DNA of 64,000 bases, from the NCBI RefSeq assembly GCF_009923995.1, contig NZ_RFSK01000001.1, positions 62,001-126,000 of the forward strand. The letters run 5' to 3'. The notes beneath the pieces were generated by a model that did no database searches, was not told where the DNA came from, and saw only the letters and a list, made by a program, of their open reading frames with translations. Position numbers and translations under genes: made by a program. How positions within the stretch are numbered: position 1 is the stretch's first letter; every line of letters starts with the position of its first letter. This stretch comes from Janthinobacterium sp. (GTDB lineage Bacteria; Pseudomonadota; Gammaproteobacteria; Burkholderiales; Burkholderiaceae_D). This document shows, piece after piece, positions 1-7,048 of the stretch.

Positions 1-1
1 C

Positions 2-208
2 GCACAAAAGAAGGCCGAGGGCAAGACGACCCTGTTCCAGAGCCTGGGCTACCCGTTCACCAACTACCTGTGCCTGGTCTTCCTGGCCGGCATCCTGGTG
101 ATCATGTACCTGACGCCGGGCCTGCGCATCTCCGTCTACCTGATTCCCGTCTGGCTGGCTGCCCTGGGCATCGGCTACTGGATCAAGCAAAGCAAGGCGC
201 AAGCCTGA
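2..208 (+). CDS. Amino acid permease, C-terminal fragment (AroP/AAT family)
   Basis: Only the last 68 codons are inside the window; the gene begins upstream. The protein end holds two hydrophobic segments (around YLCLVFLAGILVIMYL and ISVYLIPVWLAALGIGYW) separated by the short polar link TPGLR and followed by a basic tail KQSKAQA. This matches the last two transmembrane helices of AAT-family proton/amino-acid symporters such as AroP, PheP or ProY, which import aromatic or other neutral amino acids across the inner membrane. The substrate cannot be told from this part. The next gene starts about 600 bases later, so it is probably the last gene of its unit. Confidence 0.7.
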   Translation, partial: AQKKAEGKTTLFQSLGYPFTNYLCLVFLAGILVIMYLTPGLRISVYLIPVWLAALGIGYWIKQSKAQA

Positions 209-823
209 TCCGGCGCCAGCGCCCTTCCCTCCTTCTGTTCCCGCATGCTCCTGCCCTCGCCGGCAGGAACACCCCCCGTTCAGCGCCGCCGGCATCGGCT
301 CGCGCTGAACGCGCTTTTCCTCCACGTTCCACCATGCCTCACCGGTCTGGTACGGCGCCAGCGCCAACGCCAGGTCGCGCAGCGGCGCATGCCCGCCCGG
401 CGTGGCGCTATCGGACTTCAGCCAGCCCGCTGACAGGCTGGCCGCATCCAATCATGGGGCCGCCATTTTATTGCCGCAGCTGATACGCGCGCCTTTGGCA
501 ACGGCTTTGCAGCGGCAGCGGCAATCGATAAAGTTTCATATTTATCAATAATAATATTCCCCAATAATTAATAGTGATATTTTTAAAATTTTGAATTAAT
601 ATATCCACACCATGCCGCGCCGATTTAATCGGCAGCGAGACACTGCCGTATTCCATATTCGAAAGGAAGAACATGCAAGCCTATGCCGCCAGCATAATCC
701 ATGCGGATTTTTCTTTTCTGCTTGCGGCAGGCTGATTCTTGCATGACAAAGCCCCGGCATCTTTCCCGGCGGTGCAGTCGCGCCGCCTGTCTTTTCATTC
801 CCATCATTTGAAAGCGAACACGC
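209..823. promoter_or_regulatory. Long intergenic region before the collar genes, with AT-rich promoter zone
   Basis: No convincing gene is seen in these 615 bases. The first 300 are GC-rich without a coding pattern. Positions about 523-605 are strongly AT-rich (runs of A and T, TTTTTAAAATTTTG-like), a sharp change from the surrounding base composition and a plausible promoter or H-NS/MvaT-like binding stretch. A short perfect palindrome GCCGAT-TTA-ATCGGC lies at 619-633 and could be an operator. The first collar gene starts at 824 with a GAAAG-like ribosome site upstream. Function of the AT-rich zone is inferred only. Confidence 0.4.
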
Positions 824-1537
824 ATGGATCCGATTTTAGGTAGCGTCTTGTTGTGCCCCTACACCTTTGCACCGCAGGGCTGGATGTTTTGCCAAGGCCA
901 GATCCTCAACATTCAAAGCAATGCGGCGCTGTACGCGCTGCTGGGCGTGCAGTTCGGCGGCGACGGCAGAACCACCTTCGCCCTGCCAGACTTGCGCGGC
1001 CGCATCCCGGTGGCAGTCAACAACACCGTCGCGGCCGACCGCATCGTCACCGCGCCCGTCAACGGCCAGGGCGTGCCCACCCGGCCAGGCGTGGTGGGCG
1101 ATACGCTGGGCGCCAACGTGCGCCTCGTCAGCGGCGGCGGCGTCAGCTTCGCGATGACGCAAGCCAACATGCCGCCACACACCCACGTCGCCACCGTGTC
1201 GAGCGGTTCGTCGACCGTGAACGTATCCCTGAGCGTCGCCCTGGACGAAGCCACCGATCCTGCGCCTGCGGCAGGCGGCTACCTGGCCACTGCCGCATCG
1301 TCGGGCACGTCCGTCACGAATATGTATCTGCCGGCGCTGGGCGCCGCCGGCAGCGCCGCCCTGGCCAGCGCCACAGGACAGGTCAACTTCACCCCGACCG
1401 TTAGCAACGCCATCACCGGCATTGGCTTGCCGGTCACCGCGCCAGTCATGCTGACGGCGCAGAGCGCGCCGACGCCGCCCTTCCTGGCCATGCAATACAT
1501 CATCGCCGTGGAAGGAGTTTTCCCACAACGCAACTGA
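824..1537 (+). CDS. Phage tail collar domain protein (microcystin-dependent-protein type), copy 1
   Basis: 237 residues. The N-terminal half shows the collar-domain signature: a PxGWMFCQGQ block (about residues 17-26), GVQFGGDGRTTFALPDLRGR (about 41-60), and a C-terminal FLAMQYIIAVEGVFPQRN that resembles the usual PYLAxNYIIALxGIFPSRN ending of bacterial MdpB-type proteins. The middle is rich in Thr, Ser, Ala and Gly with beta-strand character, as in tail-fibre tips. No classical signal peptide is visible. In phages the domain caps tail fibres; in bacterial chromosomes the role of such stand-alone proteins is poorly known. It is about three quarters identical by eye to the third copy downstream. 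No other phage structural genes accompany it. Confidence 0.85.
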   Translation: MDPILGSVLLCPYTFAPQGWMFCQGQILNIQSNAALYALLGVQFGGDGRTTFALPDLRGRIPVAVNNTVAADRIVTAPVNGQGVPTRPGVVGDTLGANVRLVSGGGVSFAMTQANMPPHTHVATVSSGSSTVNVSLSVALDEATDPAPAAGGYLATAASSGTSVTNMYLPALGAAGSAALASATGQVNFTPTVSNAITGIGLPVTAPVMLTAQSAPTPPFLAMQYIIAVEGVFPQRN

Positions 1538-1783
1538 TGACAACGCGGCACGCTTCAAGCCGCAGACAGCATGGATTATTATTATTTACATATTTTCCAT
1601 ACTGTCCATATCGTTGCGCATGCCATTTTAAAAAATAACGCCATATTACACATGCCAGGAAAATGTTTTCAAAACTGACATAATGTATCTAGGCTGAATT
1701 CCCAGGTTGAATTCATTTCGTCCAGGCCGGCCTGGCGGTCCCGGCGACATAATATTGAAACTCTCATTTGAAAGGCAATCAAC
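1538..1783 (+). promoter_or_regulatory. AT-rich spacer and probable promoter of collar copy 2
   Basis: This 246-base gap between collar genes 1 and 2 is AT-rich in its first half and contains no gene. A CATAATGT stretch near 1678-1685 following TTTTCAAAAC could serve as a -10 region. The size and composition suggest that copy 2 has its own promoter and is not simply read through from copy 1. AAAGGCA about 8 bases before the ATG at 1784 is a good ribosome site. Confidence 0.35.
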
Positions 1784-2473
1784 ATGGATGCATTTGTCGG
1801 TACCATTCTTGCCGTAGGCTTTCCCTTTCCACCGCGCGGCTGGATGACGTGCAACGGCCAGTTGCTGAGCATCAACAACAACGCGGCCCTGTTTGCATTG
1901 CTCGGCACGCAGTATGGCGGCGACGGCGTCAACACCTTCGGCTTGCCCGATTTGCGCGGCCGCGCGGCCGTGGGTCAGTGCACGACCGCGATACAGGGCC
2001 GTATCCCCGGCGACAACGGCACCGCCGGTGGCACCGTGGCCACGACGTTTACCGCAGCCGGCACCGGCACCGCCACCGCCACCCTGACCGTCGCCAACTT
2101 GCCGGCCCACAACCATCCCGCGACATTTACGGCTGGCGGCGGCACGCCCATCACCGTCGATATCAATGTCAGCACCGCCGATGGCACGTCAGCGGCACCG
2201 CTGGCCAGCGGCTACCTGGCCGCAGGCGCGACCGACGGCACCAGCACGCCGTTCCTGTATGCCGGTGGCGGCACGCTGACCAAGCTCAATGCCGCCACCG
2301 CGACGGTGACTGGCAGCGGTAGCGGCACGGTCACTGTCGGCAATACCGGCAATGGCACCGCCGTGGTCGCGCCGGTCACCGTGTCCACCACCGGCAACGT
2401 GGCCACCGTGCCGCCGTTCCAGACGGTACAGTACATCATCTGCATCAATGGCATCTTCCCTAGCCGCAACTAA
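1784..2473 (+). CDS. Phage tail collar domain protein, copy 2 (diverged)
   Basis: 229 residues with the same plan as its neighbours: PPRGWMTCNGQLLSINNNAALFALLGT near the N-terminus, YGGDGVNTFGLPDLRGR, and the ending TVQYIICINGIFPSRN. The central and C-terminal thirds differ strongly from copies 1 and 3 and are built of short Thr/Gly/Ala repeats (GTGTATATLT, GSGSGTVTVG, GTVATT) that probably form a beta-rich shaft or tip. The conserved collar core with a divergent distal part is what would be expected if the distal part contacts a variable ligand. Role in the cell unknown; see copy 1. Confidence 0.82.
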   Translation: MDAFVGTILAVGFPFPPRGWMTCNGQLLSINNNAALFALLGTQYGGDGVNTFGLPDLRGRAAVGQCTTAIQGRIPGDNGTAGGTVATTFTAAGTGTATATLTVANLPAHNHPATFTAGGGTPITVDINVSTADGTSAAPLASGYLAAGATDGTSTPFLYAGGGTLTKLNAATATVTGSGSGTVTVGNTGNGTAVVAPVTVSTTGNVATVPPFQTVQYIICINGIFPSRN

Positions 2474-2577
2474 TCATGCAGCACGATCCGGGACGCACAA
2501 GGCGCGCCCCGGATCCGCAGCGGTCGCGGCTGTTTCACCTGCCCATCTGACACACTCTTCACTTCATCAGAGACAAT

Positions 2578-3291
2578 ATGGACCCACTTATCGGCACCAT
2601 CATGCTGGCGGCATTCCCTTTCGCACCGAAGGGCTGGATGTTCTGCAATGGCCAGATACTCAATATTCAAACCTATCCCGCCCTGTACGCCCTGCTGGGC
2701 GTGCAGTTCGGCGGCGACGGCAGGACCACCTTCGCCCTGCCCGACCTGCGCGGCCGCATTCCGGTGGCACTGAACAACGCGGTCGCATCTGACCGCATCG
2801 TCACCGCACCAGTCAATGATGCTGGTACGCCGACACGGGCGTCGCAAAATGGCGACACGCTGGGTACCAACGTGCGCCTCGTCAGCACCGGCCACGCCAA
2901 CATCACGCTGACGCAAGACAACCTGCCGGCGCACACCCACGCCGCCACCGTGTCGGGCGGTTCGTCGACGGTCAACGTCACCTTGAACGCCGCCCTGGAT
3001 GAAGCCACCGCCCCTGCGCCTACGGCAGGCGGCTACCTGGCCACTGCCGCCTCGTCGGGCACGTCCGTCACCAATATGTATTTGCCCGCACTGGGCAGCG
3101 CCGGCAGCGTCGCCCTGGCCGGCGCCACCGGTCAGGTCAGCTTCAGCCCGACCGTCACCAACGCCAGCACCGGTAGCGGCCAGACAATCAGCACGCCGGT
3201 GACGCTGACGGCGCAGAGCGCGCCGACGCCGCCCTTCCTGGCGATGAATTACCTGATCGCCATCGAGGGCTACTTTCCAGCACGCAATTAA
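2578..3291 (+). CDS. Phage tail collar domain protein, copy 3
   Basis: 237 residues, the same length as copy 1 and closely similar through its whole length (identical GVQFGGDGRTTFALPDLRGRIPVA, AAGGYLATAASSGTSVTNMYLPALG-type block, and TLTAQSAPTPPFLAM near the end). It starts 104 bases after copy 2 at ATG 2578. The near-identity of copies 1 and 3 with a divergent copy 2 between them points to duplication within the locus. It ends 9 bases before the 3' end of the methyltransferase gene on the other strand, so the two units converge. Presumed a surface or exported beta-rich protein; no export signal is visible. Confidence 0.84.
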   Translation: MDPLIGTIMLAAFPFAPKGWMFCNGQILNIQTYPALYALLGVQFGGDGRTTFALPDLRGRIPVALNNAVASDRIVTAPVNDAGTPTRASQNGDTLGTNVRLVSTGHANITLTQDNLPAHTHAATVSGGSSTVNVTLNAALDEATAPAPTAGGYLATAASSGTSVTNMYLPALGSAGSVALAGATGQVSFSPTVTNASTGSGQTISTPVTLTAQSAPTPPFLAMNYLIAIEGYFPARN

Positions 3292-3300
3292 GACGTTGTC

Positions 3301-4284
3301 TCAGCGCATCACGTCGCACGCCAGGCCCGGCGTGCTGCCCAGCTGGTAGGAAAAGGCCAGCGTTTCCGATCCCGTCAGTTGCGGCTTGCCGGGCAGGTGC
3401 AGCGGCAGATTCAGGCTGCAGTCATAGTCGTGCAGCACGATATCGCCATGCACCTGGATGCGCGTGAGCAGTTTCGGCGCGCGCGCCAGCTGCGCCGGCA
3501 GGCGGATGCTGGCGGCCGGCAATGCGCTGCCGCCCTGCCCCTGCCATGCCAGGATGCTGGCGGCATTCACTTCAAAGATGCGGCCCCAGTCGGCGCACGG
3601 CTCGTCCATGGCGCGGCCGGGCAGGCCCAGGTGCACCGCGATGGCGGCAGGCACCAGCGCCGCCTGCGGCGCCTGCACGAACAGGTTGCGCATGATGGCC
3701 ACCTGCGGTTCCTTGCCCAATGCCGTATTCATGGTTTCACTGACGATCACGTCCGGCAGCGCATCGGGCGCGATGCGCCAGGCGGCGGCGTCGGCGCAGA
3801 CGTAGGCCGCCACGTGCGCGCCATAGCCGAGCTCTTCGATCAGCGCGCGCGCATAGCCGAGCGCATCCTCGTGTACTTCGAGGATGGTGAAGCGCAGCTG
3901 GCGTGGCGAAAAAATCGCCATCAACGGCAAGGCCAGCAAGGCAAACGGGCCGCAGCCCGCGTACAGCACCGAGACGGGCTTGTCGCCCGTCAACGCGGCG
4001 CGGATGGCTGCGGCCAGGCCCTGGATGAAGGCGGCGCTGCGCAGCGGTTCGCGCGCGCACAGCGCCGCCTGCACCGGGGAGATCGCCCAGCCGCTTGGCA
4101 AGATGCTCTCGCCCTCGGTCATGCGGTCCGAGCCCGCCATCGACAGCTGCGAATGGCGCTCGACAAAGGCCCGCAGCTGGCCCGTTTCGCCGATCAGCGA
4201 GGCCAGCGGGCGGGCCGGATCGGCAATGGCGCGGGCGATGTCCGCCAGTTCCGCCTGCCAGGCAGCACGATCAGGCCCACTCAC
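3301..4284 (-). CDS. SAM-dependent methyltransferase, PRMT-like
   Basis: 327 residues when started at the GTG (4284), which overlaps the TGA of the preceding gene by four bases (GTGA); an in-frame GTG at 4305 would give seven more residues but buries the start in the upstream gene. The class I SAM site is visible as VLYAGCGPFALLALPL (about residues 106-121) with an acidic ILEVHE strand end, followed by PDVIVSETMNTAL (about 177-189). That block resembles the glutamate-bearing double-E loop of protein arginine methyltransferases. The following APQAALVPAAIAVHLGL also fits the PRMT fold. It may therefore methylate a protein side chain. Its position between the collar genes and other modifying enzymes suggests a collar protein as a possible substrate; that is inference. 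Confidence 0.72.
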   Translation of the reverse strand: MSGPDRAAWQAELADIARAIADPARPLASLIGETGQLRAFVERHSQLSMAGSDRMTEGESILPSGWAISPVQAALCAREPLRSAAFIQGLAAAIRAALTGDKPVSVLYAGCGPFALLALPLMAIFSPRQLRFTILEVHEDALGYARALIEELGYGAHVAAYVCADAAAWRIAPDALPDVIVSETMNTALGKEPQVAIMRNLFVQAPQAALVPAAIAVHLGLPGRAMDEPCADWGRIFEVNAASILAWQGQGGSALPAASIRLPAQLARAPKLLTRIQVHGDIVLHDYDCSLNLPLHLPGKPQLTGSETLAFSYQLGSTPGLACDVMR

Positions 4285-4592
4285 GACAGCGAGACCTGAT
4301 AGCACTGCTTGCCGAGCTCACTTGGCTTGGCCGGCAACGGCGCCGAGATCGGCCACAGGTACAGCTCCAGCCGGCCCAGTTGCGCATGATCAAGCGTGTA
4401 ATTCCCGTCTGACAACACCAGTTCGGCCGGACCCGCGAAAATCATGCTCAGCGGCGTGCGGAACTGGTCCGGCAAGCCGCGCCGCGGCAGTTCCTTCGCT
4501 TCGCTCAAGGTCAGCGGCACCACGCCGGCCGCCGTATGGGCCATGAAGACGCTGTCCACCAGGGGACCGATCAGTTCAAGAGTGATATTCAT
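4281..4592 (-). CDS. DUF6916-like small protein
   Basis: 103 residues from ATG 4592 (MNITLELIGPLVDSVFMAH). A longer reading to 4643 exists but lacks a good ribosome site. The pattern of short beta strands, the phrase RTPLSMIFAGPAELVLSDGNYTLDHAQLGRLELYLWPI and the compact size fit the DUF6916 family of small proteins that I associate with bacterial tail-collar proteins; the assignment is from memory and not searched. It is translationally coupled to the methyltransferase through the GTGA overlap, so the two probably act together. It could be an adaptor or a chaperone for the collar proteins. No catalytic residues stand out. Confidence 0.6.
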   Translation of the reverse strand: MNITLELIGPLVDSVFMAHTAAGVVPLTLSEAKELPRRGLPDQFRTPLSMIFAGPAELVLSDGNYTLDHAQLGRLELYLWPISAPLPAKPSELGKQCYQVSLS

Positions 4593-4687
4593 AGGGGAAA
4601 TCCTGTAAATGTGATTGCAAGACGGCGTAAACATTGGCAGCATAGCAAATAGACAGCCATTTGAACCACACCTTTTTTGGAGCGCCG
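4593..4687. promoter_or_regulatory. Divergent promoter region of the modification genes
   Basis: A 95-base gap separates the start of the DUF6916-like gene (minus strand) from the start of the acetyltransferase gene (plus strand). Both operons of the cluster must be driven from here, which would make their expression linked. TTTGGAG at 4676-4682 is a strong ribosome site for the GTG at 4688. No clear operator palindrome is seen. Confidence 0.4.
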
Positions 4688-5179
4688 GTGTATTCCCTTC
4701 CCTCCCCTTTCCACTTGCGCGACATCGATGCCGCCAGCGATGGCGACCAGGATTTTGTACGCGCCCTGTACCGCTGCAGCCGTGGCGACTTGCTGCACAT
4801 GCAGGCAGAACCCGACTTCATCGAGCAACTGATCGCCATGCAGCAGCGCACGCACGAACTGGGCTACCGGCAGTCCTATCCGCAGGCGCGCCAGCTGCTG
4901 ATCGAACGCGACGGCGCCCCCATCGGCCGGCTGATCGTCAACCCCGGCGCACAGGCGCTGCGCGTGGTCGACATCACGCTGCTGCCGCAGGCGCAGGGAC
5001 AGGGAGCGGGCAGCGCCGTGCTGGCTGGCTTGCAGGCGCATGCCGCCGCGCAGCAATGGACGCTCCACCTGGGCGTGAATCACGCCAACCTGGCCGCGCG
5101 CCGCCTGTATGCGCGCCTGGGCTTCGTTGCCGAGAGCGAAGACCCCATCCAGCAACAATTGCGCTGGAGCGCGGCATGA
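4688..5179 (+). CDS. GNAT family N-acetyltransferase
   Basis: 163 residues from GTG 4688, preferred over TTG 4661 because TTTGGAG lies five bases before it. The acetyl-CoA loop is visible in VDITLLPQAQGQGAGSAVLAGLQ, matching the GNAT motif A pattern Q-x-x-G-x-G/A, and the C-terminal NHANLAARRLYARLGFVAESEDP is the typical motif B (N...A...LY..LGF). The enzyme moves an acetyl group from acetyl-CoA to an amine, either small-molecule or protein. Its stop overlaps the start of the next gene (ATGA at 5176-5179), so it is first in a tight three-gene operon with the hydroxylase and sulfotransferase. The substrate is unknown. Confidence 0.83.
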   Translation: MYSLPSPFHLRDIDAASDGDQDFVRALYRCSRGDLLHMQAEPDFIEQLIAMQQRTHELGYRQSYPQARQLLIERDGAPIGRLIVNPGAQALRVVDITLLPQAQGQGAGSAVLAGLQAHAAAQQWTLHLGVNHANLAARRLYARLGFVAESEDPIQQQLRWSAA

Positions 5180-5889
5180 CGGCGCCCAGCACCTGGCTGC
5201 GCCTGCCGCTGTCCTTCGACGTGGCGCGCATGCAGCACGATATCGACCGCTTCCTGCCCGCCGACTGGCTGGCGCATTTCAATACGGGCGCCTATGAAAA
5301 TGGCTGGAGCGTGCTGCCGCTGCGTTCCTCCGGCGGCGATGCGCGTCACATCATGTCGCTCGACGACGTGGCGTATGCCGATACGCCGCACCTGGCGCAC
5401 TGTCCGTACCTGAGGCAGGTGATCGCCGGTTTCGCCTGCGACGTGGGCGCCGCGCGCCTGATGGCACTCGACGCCGGCGCCGTGATCCGCGAACACCGCG
5501 ATCCCGGCACCGCGCTGGCCGATGGCGTGACGCGCATCCATATCCCGATCCGGACCTCGCCGCAGGTGCTGTTCCGCATCGACGGCGAGCCTGTGCATTT
5601 CAGCGCCGGCCACGCCTGGTACATGGATGCCAGCTGCCGCCACGCCGTGGAAAACCGGGGCACGGCGCCGCGCGTGCACCTGGTGATCGACTGCGTCACC
5701 AACGCCTGGCTGGAACAGTTGTTCGCCAGCGCCGGCTTCGTGCCGAAAGCGCCGCCCAAATATGGCGACGCCAGCATCAACGATGGCAACGTGCAGGACA
5801 TCATCGAGCGCCTGCGGGCCACCGGCGAGCCGGCCGTGCTGGCCCGGGCCGACCAGCTGGCCGCCATCCGGCGCGGGGTGGCCGCATGA
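5176..5889 (+). CDS. Aspartyl/asparaginyl beta-hydroxylase-like 2-oxoglutarate oxygenase
   Basis: 237 residues. The N-terminal part reads PLSFDVARMQHDIDRFL, typical of the beta-hydroxylase family. The iron ligands are plausible as H107-x-D109 in VIREHRDPG and H156 in DASCRHAVENRG, with R167 in PRVHLVIDC in position to hold 2-oxoglutarate, giving a full double-stranded beta-helix core. Family members hydroxylate Asp or Asn at the beta carbon in proteins, or free amino acids and peptides. The gene overlaps both neighbours by four bases, so all three proteins are probably made together. The product hydroxyl would be a natural acceptor for the sulfotransferase next door; this is inference. Confidence 0.8.
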   Translation: MTAPSTWLRLPLSFDVARMQHDIDRFLPADWLAHFNTGAYENGWSVLPLRSSGGDARHIMSLDDVAYADTPHLAHCPYLRQVIAGFACDVGAARLMALDAGAVIREHRDPGTALADGVTRIHIPIRTSPQVLFRIDGEPVHFSAGHAWYMDASCRHAVENRGTAPRVHLVIDCVTNAWLEQLFASAGFVPKAPPKYGDASINDGNVQDIIERLRATGEPAVLARADQLAAIRRGVAA

Positions 5890-6914
5890 GCGCGCACAAC
5901 GGCTTTGCGGTGCAGGAACGCCTGCTGACCAGGGGCGCGCCCGTCGACTGGCACGCGGGCATGGACCTGCGCAACTGGTATCCGCTGACAGCCAGCGCCG
6001 GGCCCGATGGTGGCGCGATGACGCTGGCGTGGCGCGACATGGGCGACATCGGCTTCACCGATTCCTTCTTTGAAAACACCCTGGCGCGCCAGGAGCGCGA
6101 CGAACGCCGCGTCTGCCACGCGCCGCCCGCGGCGCTGGCGCAGTTCAGCGACGTGCCGGCGCCCGACGTCTTCATCTTTCACGTGTCGCGCTGCGGTTCC
6201 ACGCTGCTGACGCAATTGCTGGCCTCCCTGCCGCAATGCATCGTCATGTCCGAACCGCCCATCATCGATTCCGTGCTGCGCCTGCACCACGACCTGGGGG
6301 CGGCCGGAGATGGCATCGCCCTGCTGCGCCACGTCATGCGCGCCATGGGCCAGCGCCGCAGCGGCGTCGAAAACAAGTTCATCATCAAGTTCGACTGCTG
6401 GCACATCCACAGCCTGGACCTGCTGCGCGCAGCCTTCCCCGACACGCCCTGCCTGTTCCTCTACCGCGAGCCGCAGGCGGTGCTGGCCTCGCACCAGCGC
6501 CAGCGCGGCCCGCAAATGGTGCCCGGCCTGATCCACCCCGCCCTGCTGCCCCTGGCGGTCCGCGCCACCGCCCCCGGCGACCTCGATGCGTACGCGGCCC
6601 TGGTGCTGGAAAGCTTTTACACGGCGGCCCAGGCCCATGCGGCGGCGGGACGGATCCAGCTGATCAACTACAGCCAGCTGCCGGGGATGGTCTTTTCAGA
6701 ATTGCTGGACGCCTTGCGGATCGATTGCACGCCGCCGCAGCTGGAAGCGATGCGGCAACGCTCGCAGTTTCACTCCAAATATACGGGCACGGCATATCGC
6801 GGCGATGCGCGCCCTCCGCAGGAAGAGCGGCTGGCGCAACTGGCGGCAGGCATTGCCCCCGCCTACGCGGCACTGGAACGGCAGCGCCTGCAGGCGCGGG
6901 GATGGACGGCGTAG
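5886..6914 (+). CDS. Sulfotransferase family protein
   Basis: 342 residues. A PAPS-binding P-loop is seen in VFIFHVSRCGSTLLTQLLAS (about residues 95-114; the core SRCGSTLL) and a second site FLYREPQAVLASHQRQRG (about 191-208), in which R194 and S202 fit the 3'-phosphate-binding pair of sulfotransferases. The N-terminal 90 residues are not part of the usual fold and may select the substrate. The enzyme would move a sulfuryl group from PAPS to a hydroxyl or amine. It closes the GNAT-hydroxylase-sulfotransferase operon by a four-base overlap. No terminator is obvious in the following 134 bases. The acceptor is unknown; a hydroxylated side chain of a collar protein is one possibility. Confidence 0.8.
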   Translation: MSAHNGFAVQERLLTRGAPVDWHAGMDLRNWYPLTASAGPDGGAMTLAWRDMGDIGFTDSFFENTLARQERDERRVCHAPPAALAQFSDVPAPDVFIFHVSRCGSTLLTQLLASLPQCIVMSEPPIIDSVLRLHHDLGAAGDGIALLRHVMRAMGQRRSGVENKFIIKFDCWHIHSLDLLRAAFPDTPCLFLYREPQAVLASHQRQRGPQMVPGLIHPALLPLAVRATAPGDLDAYAALVLESFYTAAQAHAAAGRIQLINYSQLPGMVFSELLDALRIDCTPPQLEAMRQRSQFHSKYTGTAYRGDARPPQEERLAQLAAGIAPAYAALERQRLQARGWTA

Positions 6915-7048
6915 CAGAGGCATGCCACGTCTGCCGGCGCCACGGCGCGTAGCGAGCCGGACAAGCATGGTCAATACAGCCGAAGGGACATGCAAACCGC
7001 CGCCGGCATCGGAGACGGGCTTCTCCGGGGCCGTGCCGCCGCGTGGTT

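Noticed and set aside
824-3291. Prophage or tailocin
   Set aside because: Only collar-domain genes are present; no terminase, capsid, portal, sheath, baseplate, lysis or integrase gene lies near them. The integrase scrap at 22.7 kb belongs to another region.
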